64,000 nt of DNA from Streptomyces sp. NBC_01460 (GCF_036227405.1 NZ_CP109473.1:3596001-3660000); one strand, 5' to 3'; positions 24,922-33,484 are shown, counted from the first letter of the stretch. Notes: generated from the letters alone by a model not told the origin. Translations and numbers: made by a program.

Positions 24922-26547
24922 TCAGCCCGCCTGCACGGGCTCCTTCGGGGACGCGTCTCCCTGGGCCCGTGCAGGGGCCATGTCGCTCTGAGCCCGTGCA
25001 GGGGAAGCGTCGCCCCCGGCCCGCGTAGGGACCGTGGCGTCCTCGCCGCCCTGCGGATGCGTCTGGGGCCGCGCGGGGAGGGCGAACATCACGAGGAAGA
25101 TCACCGTGAGCACCCCGGCCACCCACCACAGCGACTGCTGGAACGCGTCCACGAACGCCGCGCGCATCTCCTCCGGCGGCAGCCGGTCGCCGACGGCACC
25201 GAAGAAGACGACCGAGACGAGGCCGAGCCCCAGCGCCGTGCCCATCTGCTGGAAGGTGTTGATCAGCCCGGACGCCGAACCGGAGTGCTCCTTCGGCACC
25301 CCGGAGAGCACGGTGTCCGTCAGCGGAGCCACGATCAGCCCCATGCCCACGCCCATGACCACCAGCGGAAGCGCCATCTGCCAGGGACTGATGCCCTGTC
25401 CGTAGCGGCCGGCCTCCCCGATGTAGAGCAGCAGTCCGGCGACCATCAGCAGCGCACCCGCCTGCAGCACCTTGCGGCCGAAGCGGGGCACCAGCTTCTG
25501 CACGGAGATCCCGGCGGCGCACGAGACGGCGACCGAGAACGGGATCCCCGTCGTACCGGCCTTCAGCGCGCTCCAGCCGAGCCCCATCTGGAGGTAGAGC
25601 GTCCAGACCAGGAAGAAGATGCCCAGGGCGATACCGAAGGTCAGCTGCACGACGGTGCCCGCCGCGAAGCTCTTCACACGGAACAGCGACAGCTCGATGA
25701 GCGGCGAACCGTCGCGGGAGGCCTTCCCGCGCTCGAACACGACGAGCACCGCGAACACCAGGAGACTGGCGGCCATCGACAGGTGGCCCCACAGCGGCCA
25801 GCCCAGCTCGCGTCCCCGGGTCAGCGGGTAGAGCAGCATGAGGAGGCCGAGGGTCACCAGGGCCACGCCCGTCAGGTCCAGCCTGAGTGCCCTCGGCGCC
25901 CTGGACTCGGTGATGAACTTCCGTCCGAGCACCAGTCCCGCGATGCCGACCGGCAGGTTGATCAGGAAGATCGGCCGCCACTCGAGGCCGAAGAGGTTCC
26001 ACTCGGTGAGCAGTGCGCCCAGCAGGGGCCCGGACACCGCGCCCAGCCCGACGATCGCGCCGAAGAGCCCGAAGACCTTGCCGCGCTCGTGTGCCGGGAA
26101 CGTGGCGTGCACGATCGACAGCACCTGCGGCACCATCAGCGCGGCCATGCCGCCCTGCAGGATGCGGGAGGCGACCAGCATCTCCGGGTTCACGGCGAAG
26201 CCGCAGAGCGCGGACGCGATCGTGAAGCCGCCGATACCGATGAGGAAGAGGCGCTTGCGGCCGTGGATGTCACCGAGCCGTCCGCCCGTGATCAGGCCCG
26301 CCGCGAAGGCCAGCGCGTAACCGGCGGTGATCCACTGGATCGAGGTGAACGAGGCGCCGGTGTCCCGCGTGATGCTCGGGATGGCGATGTTGACGATGGT
26401 GACGTCGACCAGGTCCATGAAGGCCGCGGTCATCACGATCGCGAGCGCGAACCAGCGGCGCCGGTCCGCCGGGTCCTGCGGTATGGCCGGCTTCGGTTGC
26501 GCCGTACCGGCGGCTGCCAGGGTCGGCAGGGTGTCGGATGAAGTCAT
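24922..26547 (-). CDS. DHA2-family (EmrB/QacA) multidrug exporter
   Basis: A 541-residue, 14-span MFS protein. Motif A is GGRLGDIHGRKRLFLIG; motif C is GAVSGPLLGALL; the N-terminus has DLVDVTIVNIAIPSI. The C-terminal tail carries three 9-residue repeats (TRAGGDASP, ARAQSDMAP, ARAQGDASP), encoded by about 27-bp tandem repeats. It is divergent from a WYL regulator with a shared palindrome between the genes, so it is the likely regulated target. Substrate unknown. Confidence 0.92.
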   Translation of the reverse strand: MTSSDTLPTLAAAGTAQPKPAIPQDPADRRRWFALAIVMTAAFMDLVDVTIVNIAIPSITRDTGASFTSIQWITAGYALAFAAGLITGGRLGDIHGRKRLFLIGIGGFTIASALCGFAVNPEMLVASRILQGGMAALMVPQVLSIVHATFPAHERGKVFGLFGAIVGLGAVSGPLLGALLTEWNLFGLEWRPIFLINLPVGIAGLVLGRKFITESRAPRALRLDLTGVALVTLGLLMLLYPLTRGRELGWPLWGHLSMAASLLVFAVLVVFERGKASRDGSPLIELSLFRVKSFAAGTVVQLTFGIALGIFFLVWTLYLQMGLGWSALKAGTTGIPFSVAVSCAAGISVQKLVPRFGRKVLQAGALLMVAGLLLYIGEAGRYGQGISPWQMALPLVVMGVGMGLIVAPLTDTVLSGVPKEHSGSASGLINTFQQMGTALGLGLVSVVFFGAVGDRLPPEEMRAAFVDAFQQSLWWVAGVLTVIFLVMFALPARPQTHPQGGEDATVPTRAGGDASPARAQSDMAPARAQGDASPKEPVQAG

Positions 26548-26569
26548 GGGAGGAATCTAGAGGCCCAAC

Positions 26570-26586
26570 AGGTCAGGTTGTGACCT
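26570..26586. promoter_or_regulatory. Operator palindrome between exporter and WYL regulator
   Basis: AGGTCA-GGTTG-TGACCT, a perfect 6-bp inverted repeat at 26570-26575 and 26581-26586, in the 61-base divergent gap. It overlaps the probable promoter of the regulator (TAATGG follows), fitting autoregulation. Confidence 0.55.
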
Positions 26587-26608
26587 AATGGGCGGGCATC
26601 CTGGCCCC

Positions 26609-27616
26609 ATGACCGATACCCCGGCACGACTGCTGAAACTGCTGTCGCTCCTGCAGACGCCGCGCGAGTGGCCGGGCAGCGAGCTCGCCGACCGGCTCGA
26701 CGTCACCCCGCGCACCATCCGCCGCGACATCGACCGGCTCCGCGACCTCGGCTACCCGGTCGAGGCGTCGCGCGGTTCCGTCGGCGGTTACCGCCTGGTC
26801 GCGGGCTCGGCCCTGCCGCCGCTGCTCCTGGACGACGAGGAGGCGGTGGCCATCGCGGTGGGCCTGCGGGCGGGGGCCGGTCACGCCATCGAAGGCGTCG
26901 ACGAGGCGTCCGTACGTGCTCTGGCCAAGCTGGAGCAGGTTCTTCCGTCGCGGCTGCGGCACCGGGTCTCCTCCCTCCAGAACGCCACCGTGCCGCTCAC
27001 CCGAGGCGACGGGTCGACCATCGACCCCCGCACGCTCACGGCGATCGCCTCGGCGGTCACCGGGCGGGAACGGCTGCGCTTCGCGTACCGCTCGGGGGAC
27101 GGCACCGCGTCCAGGCGGCAGACCGAGCCGTACCGGCTGGTGAGTACCGGCAGCCGCTGGTACCTCGTCGCGTACGACCTGGAGCGCGAGGACTGGCGCA
27201 CCTTCCGGGTGGACCGGGTGAGCGAGCCGTTCGCCACCGGATCCCGTTTCACCCCGCGCGAGCTGCCCACCGACAGCGGGGACGCCGCGGAGTTCTTCGC
27301 CGCGTCCATGTCGCGCACGCAGCCCGAGCTGCACCTCGACGTGACCTTCCGGGCACCGGCGGCCTTCGTGACGGCCCGGCTGCCCGCGACGCTCGGGGCG
27401 GTGGAGCCGACGGGTGAAGGGAGCTGCCGGCTGCGCACGGTCTCCGGCGACTCCTTGGAGTGGGTGGCTCTGCGGCTCGCGCTGGTGGACTGCGAGTTCG
27501 AGGTGCACGGTCCCGCGCACCTGGTGGAGCATCTCCGCGGCCTGGGCGCCCGCCTGACACGCGCTGCGACGGGCGGACCGGCGGCGGGCGGACCACGGCG
27601 GGCCGGACATGAATGA
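26609..27616 (+). CDS. YafY-type HTH/WYL-domain transcriptional regulator
   Basis: A 335-residue regulator: N-terminal HTH_11 (RLLKLLSLLQTPREWPGSEL; RTIRRDIDRLRDLGYPV; GSVGGYRLVAG), then a WYL domain with REPSRWYL-like YRLVSTGSRWYLVAYDLERE and DWRTFRVDRVSEP, and a WCX-like C-terminus. It is divergent from the DHA2 exporter, which it probably controls. ATG at 26609 begins MTDTPARLLKLLSLL; a very short 5' UTR is implied. WYL proteins sense ligands or nucleic acids; the ligand is unknown. Confidence 0.9.
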   Translation: MTDTPARLLKLLSLLQTPREWPGSELADRLDVTPRTIRRDIDRLRDLGYPVEASRGSVGGYRLVAGSALPPLLLDDEEAVAIAVGLRAGAGHAIEGVDEASVRALAKLEQVLPSRLRHRVSSLQNATVPLTRGDGSTIDPRTLTAIASAVTGRERLRFAYRSGDGTASRRQTEPYRLVSTGSRWYLVAYDLEREDWRTFRVDRVSEPFATGSRFTPRELPTDSGDAAEFFAASMSRTQPELHLDVTFRAPAAFVTARLPATLGAVEPTGEGSCRLRTVSGDSLEWVALRLALVDCEFEVHGPAHLVEHLRGLGARLTRAATGGPAAGGPRRAGHE

Positions 27617-27617
27617 G

Positions 27618-27646
27618 CCCCGGCGCCGGGGGGGGTGGGCGCCGGG
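27618..27646. terminator. GC-rich hairpin between convergent genes
   Basis: CCCCGGCGCC at 27618-27627 pairs with GGCGCCGGG at 27638-27646. It lies between the convergent WYL regulator and hrdD and could serve both. Confidence 0.6.
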
Positions 27647-27726
27647 ACTCAGCTCAGGGGACCGGAAGGAGACCGGTCGTCGGGCCGGTGCGAACCGGCT
27701 TGATGGGGAGATTACGGGTTATCGGC

Positions 27727-28728
27727 TCACGCCGCAGCGTCAAAGCCCGTGTCGTGAGCCATTCGCTTCAATTCGAGTAGTGCGTGCTTCTCGATCTGGC
27801 GGATCCGCTCCCGCGTCAGACCGTGCTGCTTGCCCACTTCGGTGAGGGTCCGCTCGCGGCCGTCCTCGATCCCGTACCGCATCTTGATGATGGAGGCGGT
27901 GCGGTGGTCGAGCTTGCCGATCAGCTCCTCGAGCTCCTCGCTGCGCAGCAGCGTCATCACGGACTGCTCGGGCGAGATGGCGGAGGTGTCCTCCAGCAGG
28001 TCACCGAACTGCGTGTCCCCGTCGTCGTCCACGGACATGTTCAGGCTGACCGGGTCGCGGGCCCAGTCCAGGACGTTGCCGACGCGCTCGGCGTTGGAGT
28101 CGAGCTCGGCGGCGATCTCCGCGTGCTCCGGGTCGCGCCCGTGCTCACGGTTGAACTCACGCTGCACGCGCCGGATCCTGCCGAGCTCCTCCACCAGGTG
28201 GACGGGGAGCCGGATCGTGCGGGACTGGTCGGCGATGGAGCGGGTGATGGCCTGCCGGATCCACCACGTGGCGTACGTGGAGAACTTGAAGCCCTTGGCG
28301 TAGTCGAACTTCTCGACCGCGCGCACCAGGCCGGCGTTGCCCTCCTGGATCAGGTCGAGCAGGGGCAGACCCGCCCTCGGGTAGCGCCTGGCCACAGCAA
28401 CGACGAGCCGGAGGTTGGAGCGGATGAATATGTCCTTGGCGCGCTCGCTCTCGGCGACCAGCGCCTCCAGCTCCTCGCGCTTCGCTCCGCCGGCGTCGCT
28501 CTCCACCTCGCCCGACAGGATCTGCTGGGCGAAGACACCCGCCTCGATCGTCTGTGAGAGCTCGACCTCCTTGGCGGCGTCGAGCAGCGGTGTGCGAGCG
28601 ATCTCGTCCAGGTACATGCCGACCAGGTCGCGATCGGCGATCTCCCCGCCCACGGCGCGAACACTGCTTGCCCGGTCGGTCCCGCCGGTGCTGGCGGACG
28701 AACGACGGGCGACGGCACGGGTTGCCAT
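27727..28728 (-). CDS. hrdD: Principal-like RNA polymerase sigma factor HrdD
   Basis: A 333-residue group 2 sigma-70 factor. Region 1.2 DLVGMYLDEIARTPLLDA; region 2 LRLVVAVARRYPRAGLPLLD, KGFKFSTYATWWIRQAITRS; region 3 LPVHLVEELGRIRRVQREF; region 4 TLTEVGKQHGLTRERIRQIE. It lacks the long N-terminal extension of HrdB. Length and sequence, plus the adjoining GNAT and the downstream MarR/MFS/TetR order, fit Streptomyces HrdD. ATG 28728 has AAGGGAG upstream; the longer frame to 28827 overlaps the promoter. It is dispensable in S. coelicolor (family knowledge) and here has a SigR-type promoter. Confidence 0.92.
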   Translation of the reverse strand: MATRAVARRSSASTGGTDRASSVRAVGGEIADRDLVGMYLDEIARTPLLDAAKEVELSQTIEAGVFAQQILSGEVESDAGGAKREELEALVAESERAKDIFIRSNLRLVVAVARRYPRAGLPLLDLIQEGNAGLVRAVEKFDYAKGFKFSTYATWWIRQAITRSIADQSRTIRLPVHLVEELGRIRRVQREFNREHGRDPEHAEIAAELDSNAERVGNVLDWARDPVSLNMSVDDDGDTQFGDLLEDTSAISPEQSVMTLLRSEELEELIGKLDHRTASIIKMRYGIEDGRERTLTEVGKQHGLTRERIRQIEKHALLELKRMAHDTGFDAAA

Positions 28729-28788
28729 GCGTGCTCCCTTGTTGAGTAGGTCGCGACACCCTCTCGGGTGCCCTGCATCCGATGGAAA

Positions 28789-28815
28789 CAACGACTGGAA
28801 TCCGGACAGAATTCC
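28789..28815 (-). promoter_or_regulatory. SigR-type promoter of hrdD
   Basis: On the minus strand GGAAT (28815-28811), an exact 18-base spacer and GTTG (28792-28789) match the SigR consensus GGAAT-N18-GTT. It lies 61 bases before the hrdD ATG. hrdD is a reported SigR-dependent gene in S. coelicolor (established knowledge), so thiol/oxidative stress should induce it here. Confidence 0.8.
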
Positions 28816-28875
28816 CACGGAGGCCATTCACTTTCGAGATCATGCAGTACCCTGTCGCCCCCAGCCGGAGGACAC

Positions 28876-29457
28876 ATGGTGCAGATACCCACAGAAGTGC
28901 AGGTCAGGCCCGGCGTCGAGGCGGACCTGGAGGCCCTCACCGACATCTACAACCACTACGTCCGTGAGACGGCGCTCACGTTCGACACGGTCGCCTTCAC
29001 CCCGGACCAGCGCCTGCCGTGGCTGCACTCCCACCCGGAAGACGGCCCCCACCGGCTCCTGGTTGCTCTGGAGCCGCGTACCCGGGACGACGCGCCGCAT
29101 GTCCTCGGCTACGCCACCAGCAGTCCGTACCGCCCCAAGCCGGCCTACGGCACCTCCGTCGAGGTGAGCGTGTACTGCGCCCCCGGTGCCACGGGCCGCG
29201 GCATCGGCACCCTCCTCTACAAGGCCCTGTTCGAGGCGCTGGCCGGCGAGGACATCCACCGCGCGTACGCCGCGATCGCACAGCCGAACGAGCCGTCCGC
29301 CCGGCTGCACGACGCGTTCGGGTTCCGCCACGTCGGGACGTACACGGAGGTGGGCAGGAAGTTCGACCGCTACTGGGACGTGTCCTGGTACGAGAAGCCG
29401 CTGCTCAGCCGAACTGCACCGAGCGCTTCGCCAGGCCCATCCAGAAGCCGTCGATGA
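28876..29457 (+). CDS. GNAT acetyltransferase, phosphinothricin acetyltransferase-like
   Basis: A 193-residue GNAT: VRPGVEADLEALTDIYNHYV at the N-terminus, TALTFDT-like ETALTFDTVAFTP, the acetyl-CoA loop APGATGRGIGTLLYKALFEA, and NEPSARLHDAFGFRHVGTY. This is the pat/bar-like pattern for acylating small amino-acid analogues. ATG 28876 follows GGAGGA. It is divergent from hrdD and its 3' end overlaps the convergent dioxygenase gene by 53 bases. Actual substrate unknown. Confidence 0.9.
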   Translation: MVQIPTEVQVRPGVEADLEALTDIYNHYVRETALTFDTVAFTPDQRLPWLHSHPEDGPHRLLVALEPRTRDDAPHVLGYATSSPYRPKPAYGTSVEVSVYCAPGATGRGIGTLLYKALFEALAGEDIHRAYAAIAQPNEPSARLHDAFGFRHVGTYTEVGRKFDRYWDVSWYEKPLLSRTAPSASPGPSRSRR

Positions 29458-30187
29458 CACTGCGCCCCTGATCGAGGTCCCCCTCGGCAGCGCCGAGAGT
29501 GACGAACAGCGGCGCGAAGTGCTCGGTGCGGGGATGGGCGAGGCGGCCCGCCGGTGAGGCGTGCTCGAAGTCCAGCAGGGAGTCGACGTCCTGCGCCTGG
29601 AGGGCCCGGTGCCCCCAGTCGTCGAACTCCGCCGACCAGCCGGGCGTGCCGCCGCCGGTGTGCCGCAGGGCCGCCAGGTTGTGCGTGAAGAAGCCGCTCC
29701 CCACGATCAGCACCCCCTCGTCGCGCAGCGGGGCGAGCTTGCGCCCGATGGCCATCAGCTTCTGCGGGTCGAGGGTCGGCAGGGAGATCTGGAGGACGGG
29801 GATGTCCGCGGCCGGGAACATCTCGACCAGCGGGACGTACGCACCGTGGTCGAGGCCGCGGTCCGGGATGTCCTGGACCGGGGTCCCGGCGCCGCGCAGC
29901 AGTTTACGGACGTCGTCCGCGAGCTTGGGGGCTCCCGGGGCGCCGTACCGCACCGCGTAGTAGTGCTCGGGGAATCCCCAGAAGTCGTAGACGAGCGGCA
30001 CGGTCTCGGTGGCACCGAGGGCGAGGGGCGCCTCCTCCCAGTGCGCGGAGACCATCAGGATCGCCTTGGGGCGCGGCAGCCCCTCCGACCAGGCGGCCAG
30101 CTCGCCCGGCCAGACCGGGTCGTCGGCGAGCGGCGGGGCTCCGTGGGACAGGTAGAGGGCGGGCATGCGTTCCGCGGTGACTGTCAT
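29405..30187 (-). CDS. DODA-type class III extradiol dioxygenase (LigB-like)
   Basis: A 260-residue protein of the 4,5-DOPA dioxygenase family. The zinc/iron ligands are visible: MPALYLSHGAPPL (His), VSAHWEEAP (His), DRGLDHGAYVPLVEMFP (His) and GSGFFTHNLAAL. ATG 30187 has GGGGAG upstream; the frame to 30295 is not needed. It is divergent from a MarR regulator, with an operator-like palindrome between them, so it is probably MarR-controlled and responds to aromatic or quinone compounds (inference). Confidence 0.9.
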   Translation of the reverse strand: MTVTAERMPALYLSHGAPPLADDPVWPGELAAWSEGLPRPKAILMVSAHWEEAPLALGATETVPLVYDFWGFPEHYYAVRYGAPGAPKLADDVRKLLRGAGTPVQDIPDRGLDHGAYVPLVEMFPAADIPVLQISLPTLDPQKLMAIGRKLAPLRDEGVLIVGSGFFTHNLAALRHTGGGTPGWSAEFDDWGHRALQAQDVDSLLDFEHASPAGRLAHPRTEHFAPLFVTLGAAEGDLDQGRSVIDGFWMGLAKRSVQFG

Positions 30188-30299
30188 GACACTCCCCATT
30201 CCTCTGCCGATCAAGGTATGTGTGTTCTCTACAGGTACCGGGAACAGGCACCTGCGCAAGCACCGGGATCCGGCAGATCGGCCCTTCGGGGCCAAGTCT

Positions 30300-30317
30300 T
30301 TGAATCTTCAAGTTCAA
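30300..30317. promoter_or_regulatory. MarR-type operator candidate
   Basis: TTGAATCTTCAAGTTCAA at 30300-30317 contains overlapping TTGAA/TTCAA inverted repeats. A related AGTTCAACTTTCAAG follows at 30342-30356, just before the marR start. Low G/C stands out. The arrangement suits a divergent promoter repressed by the adjacent MarR protein. Confidence 0.6.
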
Positions 30318-30379
30318 ACTACCGGAGACCTTAGCTCTATCTAGTTCAACTTTCAAGAAAAGGTCGTACAGTGGAGTAC

Positions 30380-30883
30380 ATGACCACGGCATCCCCCGGC
30401 GGGCCCCGGTGGCTCACCGACGAAGAGCAGGGCGTGTGGCGCGCCTACCTCCACGCCACCACGCTCATGGAGGACCACCTCGACCGCCAGTTGCAGCGCG
30501 ACGCGGGCATGCCGCACATCTACTACGGACTGCTCGTCCACCTCTCCCGGGCCCCCCGGCGGCAGAAGCGCATGACCGAGCTGGCCAAGGACGCCAAGAT
30601 CACCCGCTCCCGCCTCTCGCACGCCGTCGCCCGGCTGGAGAAGAACGGCTGGGTGCGCCGCGAGGACTGCCCCTCGGACAAGCGCGGCCAGAACGCCGTC
30701 CTGACCGACGAGGGCTACGCCATGCTGGAGCGGTCCGCACCGGGACACGTCGAGGCGGTGCGTCAGGCGATGTTCGCCCGCCTCAGCCCGGAGCAGGTGC
30801 AGAACCTGGGCGAGATCATGCAGGTCATCGCCGCCGGTCTGCAGCCCGAGGGCACCGACGCGGATCTGCCCTGGCTCCGCTGA
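30380..30883 (+). CDS. MarR-family transcriptional regulator
   Basis: A 167-residue winged-helix regulator: MTELAKDAKITRSRLSHAVA recognition region, LEKNGWVRREDCPSDKRGQN wing with one Cys, and LERSAPGHVEAVRQAMFARL dimer helix. ATG 30380 has GGAG 5 bases before it; GTG at 30371 is in the same ribosome-binding region. It is divergent from the dioxygenase and convergent with an MFS exporter. The Cys in the wing could allow redox sensing (inference). Confidence 0.92.
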   Translation: MTTASPGGPRWLTDEEQGVWRAYLHATTLMEDHLDRQLQRDAGMPHIYYGLLVHLSRAPRRQKRMTELAKDAKITRSRLSHAVARLEKNGWVRREDCPSDKRGQNAVLTDEGYAMLERSAPGHVEAVRQAMFARLSPEQVQNLGEIMQVIAAGLQPEGTDADLPWLR

Positions 30884-30901
30884 GCGGAACCAGGGCAGAT
30901 C
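30863..30901. terminator. Long hairpin overlapping the end of the marR coding region
   Basis: The hairpin arms are GATCTGCCCTGG (30863-30874) with CCAGGGCAGATC (30890-30901), continued after one mismatch by TCCGC/GCGGA around a TGA loop that is the stop codon. It terminates marR and possibly the convergent MFS gene. Confidence 0.75.
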
Positions 30902-30969
30902 ACAGGGGCCGGAGGCCGTCAGGCGTCACGCCGGGCGGCCGGGCCCCCGGCCCGGGCCCGGCGCCGTGC

Positions 30970-32490
30970 TCAGTGTGCGACGACCGGGATCTTGAACTCG
31001 TCCTCGATCCCGTCCGCCAGGTCCCCCGAACCGCCGACCGCGCCGGTACCGGGGCGGCCGGTGTTGATCAGGGTCACCGCGATCGCCGAGGCGCCGACCA
31101 GGATGCCGACCGCCCACCAGATCGCCGCGGCGAAGCCGCTGACCATGGCCTGCAGCTGGAGCAGCTTGGGATCGCTCGCGCCGGCGGCGTGATCGACGAC
31201 GTAGGCCGTGGTGGCACTGGCGGCGATGGTGTTGAGCAGCGCCGTACCGATGGCGCCGCCGACCTGCTGCGAGGTGTTCACCATCGCGGAGGCGACACCC
31301 GCGTCACGCGGCTCGATGCCGTGCGTGGCCAGGGACATCGCCGGCATGAACGCCGTACCCATGCCCAGGCCGAGCAGCAGCTGGCCGGGCAGGATGACGG
31401 CCGCGTACGAGGTGTCGATGTCCAGCTGGGTCAGCAGCAGCATGCCGACGGCCGCCACCAGGAAACCGGGGCCCATGAGCAGCCGCGGCGGGACCCGGGT
31501 CATGAGCCGGGCGCCGATCTGCGTGGATCCGGTGATCATGCCCACGATCATCGGCATGAACGCGAAGCCGGTCTTGACCGGGGTGTAGCCCTTGACCACC
31601 TGGAGGTAGTAGGTCAGGAAGAGGAACAGCCCGAACATCGCGATGATGGCGAGGCCCAGCGAGAGGTAGACGCCCCCGCGATTGCGGTCGGTCACGACGC
31701 GCAGCGGCAGCAGCGGCGACTTCACGCGCGACTCGGTGACGACGAAGGCCAGCAGCAGCACGGCTGCGGCCACGAACATGCCGATGGTCAGCGAGTCCGA
31801 CCAGCCGGCCGACTCGGCGCGGGTGAAGCCGTAGACCAGCGAGACGAGACCCAGCGTGGACAGGACGACGCCGGGGATGTCGAGCGGCGAGCGGTTGCGG
31901 CCGCCGGCCGGCTCACGGATGACGAGGTAGGCGCCGACGGCGGCGACGATCGCGAACGGGATGTTGACGAAGAAGGTCCAGCGCCAGTTCAGGTACTCGG
32001 TCAGGAAGCCGCCCAGGATCAGGCCGACCGCGCCACCGCCACCGGCGATGGCTCCGTAGATGCCGAACGCCTTGGCGCGCTCCTTGGCATCGGTGAACAT
32101 CACGGCGAGCAGGGAGAGGGCCGCCGGTGCGAGCAGTGCGCCGAAGACGCCCTGCAGGGCACGGGAGCCGAACATCATCGCCTCACCCTGGGCGGCGCCG
32201 CCCAGCGCCGAGGCGGCGGCGAAGCCGATCAGGCCCACGACGAAGGTGCGCTTGCGGCCCCAGAGGTCGGCGATGCGTCCGCCGAAGAGCAGGAGCCCGC
32301 CGAAGGCGAGGGCGTAGGCCGTGATGACCCACTGCTTGTTGCCGTCGGAGATGCCCAGGTCCGTCTGGGCCGAGGGCAGAGCGATGTTCACGATGGTCGC
32401 GTCGAGCACGACCATCAGCTGGGCGAGGGCGATGAAGGCCAGCGCTTTCCAGCGGCTGGGATCCGGGAGGGTACCGGCTGTTTTCGACAT
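30970..32490 (-). CDS. DHA2-family (EmrB/QacA) drug exporter
   Basis: A 506-residue 14-span MFS protein: QLMVVLDATIVNIALPSAQ, GGRIADLWGRKRTFVVG (motif A), AGGGGAVGLILGGFLTE (motif C region). ATG at 32490 has AGGTGG 8 bases upstream; the earlier GTG (32502) does not. It is followed upstream by a TetR gene on the same strand (192 bases apart). Together with the MarR gene this forms a regulated efflux block conserved in Streptomyces (recollection). Substrate unknown. Confidence 0.92.
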   Translation of the reverse strand: MSKTAGTLPDPSRWKALAFIALAQLMVVLDATIVNIALPSAQTDLGISDGNKQWVITAYALAFGGLLLFGGRIADLWGRKRTFVVGLIGFAAASALGGAAQGEAMMFGSRALQGVFGALLAPAALSLLAVMFTDAKERAKAFGIYGAIAGGGGAVGLILGGFLTEYLNWRWTFFVNIPFAIVAAVGAYLVIREPAGGRNRSPLDIPGVVLSTLGLVSLVYGFTRAESAGWSDSLTIGMFVAAAVLLLAFVVTESRVKSPLLPLRVVTDRNRGGVYLSLGLAIIAMFGLFLFLTYYLQVVKGYTPVKTGFAFMPMIVGMITGSTQIGARLMTRVPPRLLMGPGFLVAAVGMLLLTQLDIDTSYAAVILPGQLLLGLGMGTAFMPAMSLATHGIEPRDAGVASAMVNTSQQVGGAIGTALLNTIAASATTAYVVDHAAGASDPKLLQLQAMVSGFAAAIWWAVGILVGASAIAVTLINTGRPGTGAVGGSGDLADGIEDEFKIPVVAH

Positions 32491-32682
32491 GGGAGTAGCC
32501 ACCTAAGGGCGCGAGGAGTTGCTGGGTCGGCGACCGGGCCGCGCGGGCGGACCCGGGTGCGTGACCGCAAAAGGGCGGGAGGTACCGGCGGCCGGGCCTG
32601 TCAGGTCCGGTCCGGTTCCAGGGCTGGTGCGGCCCGTCGAGGGCCTGAGGTCTGAGGGTGTCGGTTCTCCGGTGCGCGGACG

Positions 32683-33351
32683 TCAGCGCCCGCTGCGCAG
32701 GACCTCCAAGGTCGCCGCCGATCCGGGCAGCTCGGAGCGGGCCGGGGCTTCCAGGCCGTCCAGGAGGAGCTGCAGATGACGGTGGGTGAACCGGTCGATG
32801 GCCGGGCAGGCGATACCGGGCAGCGGTCGGGTGAGCTGGGAGAGGGCGACGAGCACGTCACCGACGCCGATGTCGGTGCGCAGCCTCCCTGCGGACTTGG
32901 CGCGCTCCACGAGGCCTTCGACGGCCTCTTCGAGGCGACGGCGCTCGCTGAGCAGTTCGGGGTGGTCCTTGTCGAAGCCACCGGAGAGCATCGGGCACAG
33001 GGCGCCGATCCGCTCGTCGGCCGCCGCGTGCACGAAGCGGCTGAGCGCGGCGAAGGGGTCGGACTCGGCCGCCACGGCCTCCTCCAACCGGTCGGTGGTG
33101 CGGGAGGTGACGGCGAGCACGACCTCGTGGGTCAGAGCCGCCCGGTCGGGGAAGTTCCGGTAGAGCGTGGCGTTGCCGACCCCGGCCCGTCGCGCGACCT
33201 CGTCGAGCGGCACATCCGGCCCGAACTCGACGAACATCTCGCGCGCGGCCGTCACGATCCGCTCCCGGTTGCGCAGCGCGTCGGCCCGCGGACGGGACGT
33301 ACGGCGCTCCACGGCACAGGGGGCGGTTCCGGCGGCGGACTCCACGGCCAC
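32683..33351 (-). CDS. TetR-family regulator
   Basis: A 222-residue TetR. The HTH region is RIVTAAREMFVEFGPDVPLD and EVARRAGVGNATLYRNFPDR; the C-terminus fits SBD-type dimers with GALCPMLSGGF and LTRPLPGIACPAIDRF. GTG 33351 was chosen for GGAAGGA upstream; 44 extra residues of frame are dropped. It sits upstream of the DHA2 exporter on the same strand and probably controls it. It is divergent from the M6-type peptidase across a CRP-like site. Confidence 0.9.
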   Translation of the reverse strand: MAVESAAGTAPCAVERRTSRPRADALRNRERIVTAAREMFVEFGPDVPLDEVARRAGVGNATLYRNFPDRAALTHEVVLAVTSRTTDRLEEAVAAESDPFAALSRFVHAAADERIGALCPMLSGGFDKDHPELLSERRRLEEAVEGLVERAKSAGRLRTDIGVGDVLVALSQLTRPLPGIACPAIDRFTHRHLQLLLDGLEAPARSELPGSAATLEVLRSGR

Positions 33352-33468
33352 GGTCCTTCCCTTCAGGTGTCTGTCCGGCCTCCGGGGAAGAACCGGGGAC
33401 CGTGTCCCCGTTTCGCGGGGGACACAGGTGTAAACGGGGAGAGGATCCCCGGTTATTTCCCGCCTCAA

Positions 33469-33484
33469 TGTGACCTGCGTCACA
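33469..33484. promoter_or_regulatory. CRP-like palindrome
   Basis: TGTGACCTGCGTCACA is a perfect palindrome matching the CRP pattern TGTGA-N6-TCACA. It lies in the divergent gap between the TetR and M6-peptidase genes, 125 bases before the peptidase start. Confidence 0.5.

Noticed and set aside
30409..32655. 748-residue plus-strand frame over marR and the MFS gene
   Set aside because: Arg/Gly/His/Asp-rich shadow of the real genes with no domain or proper start.
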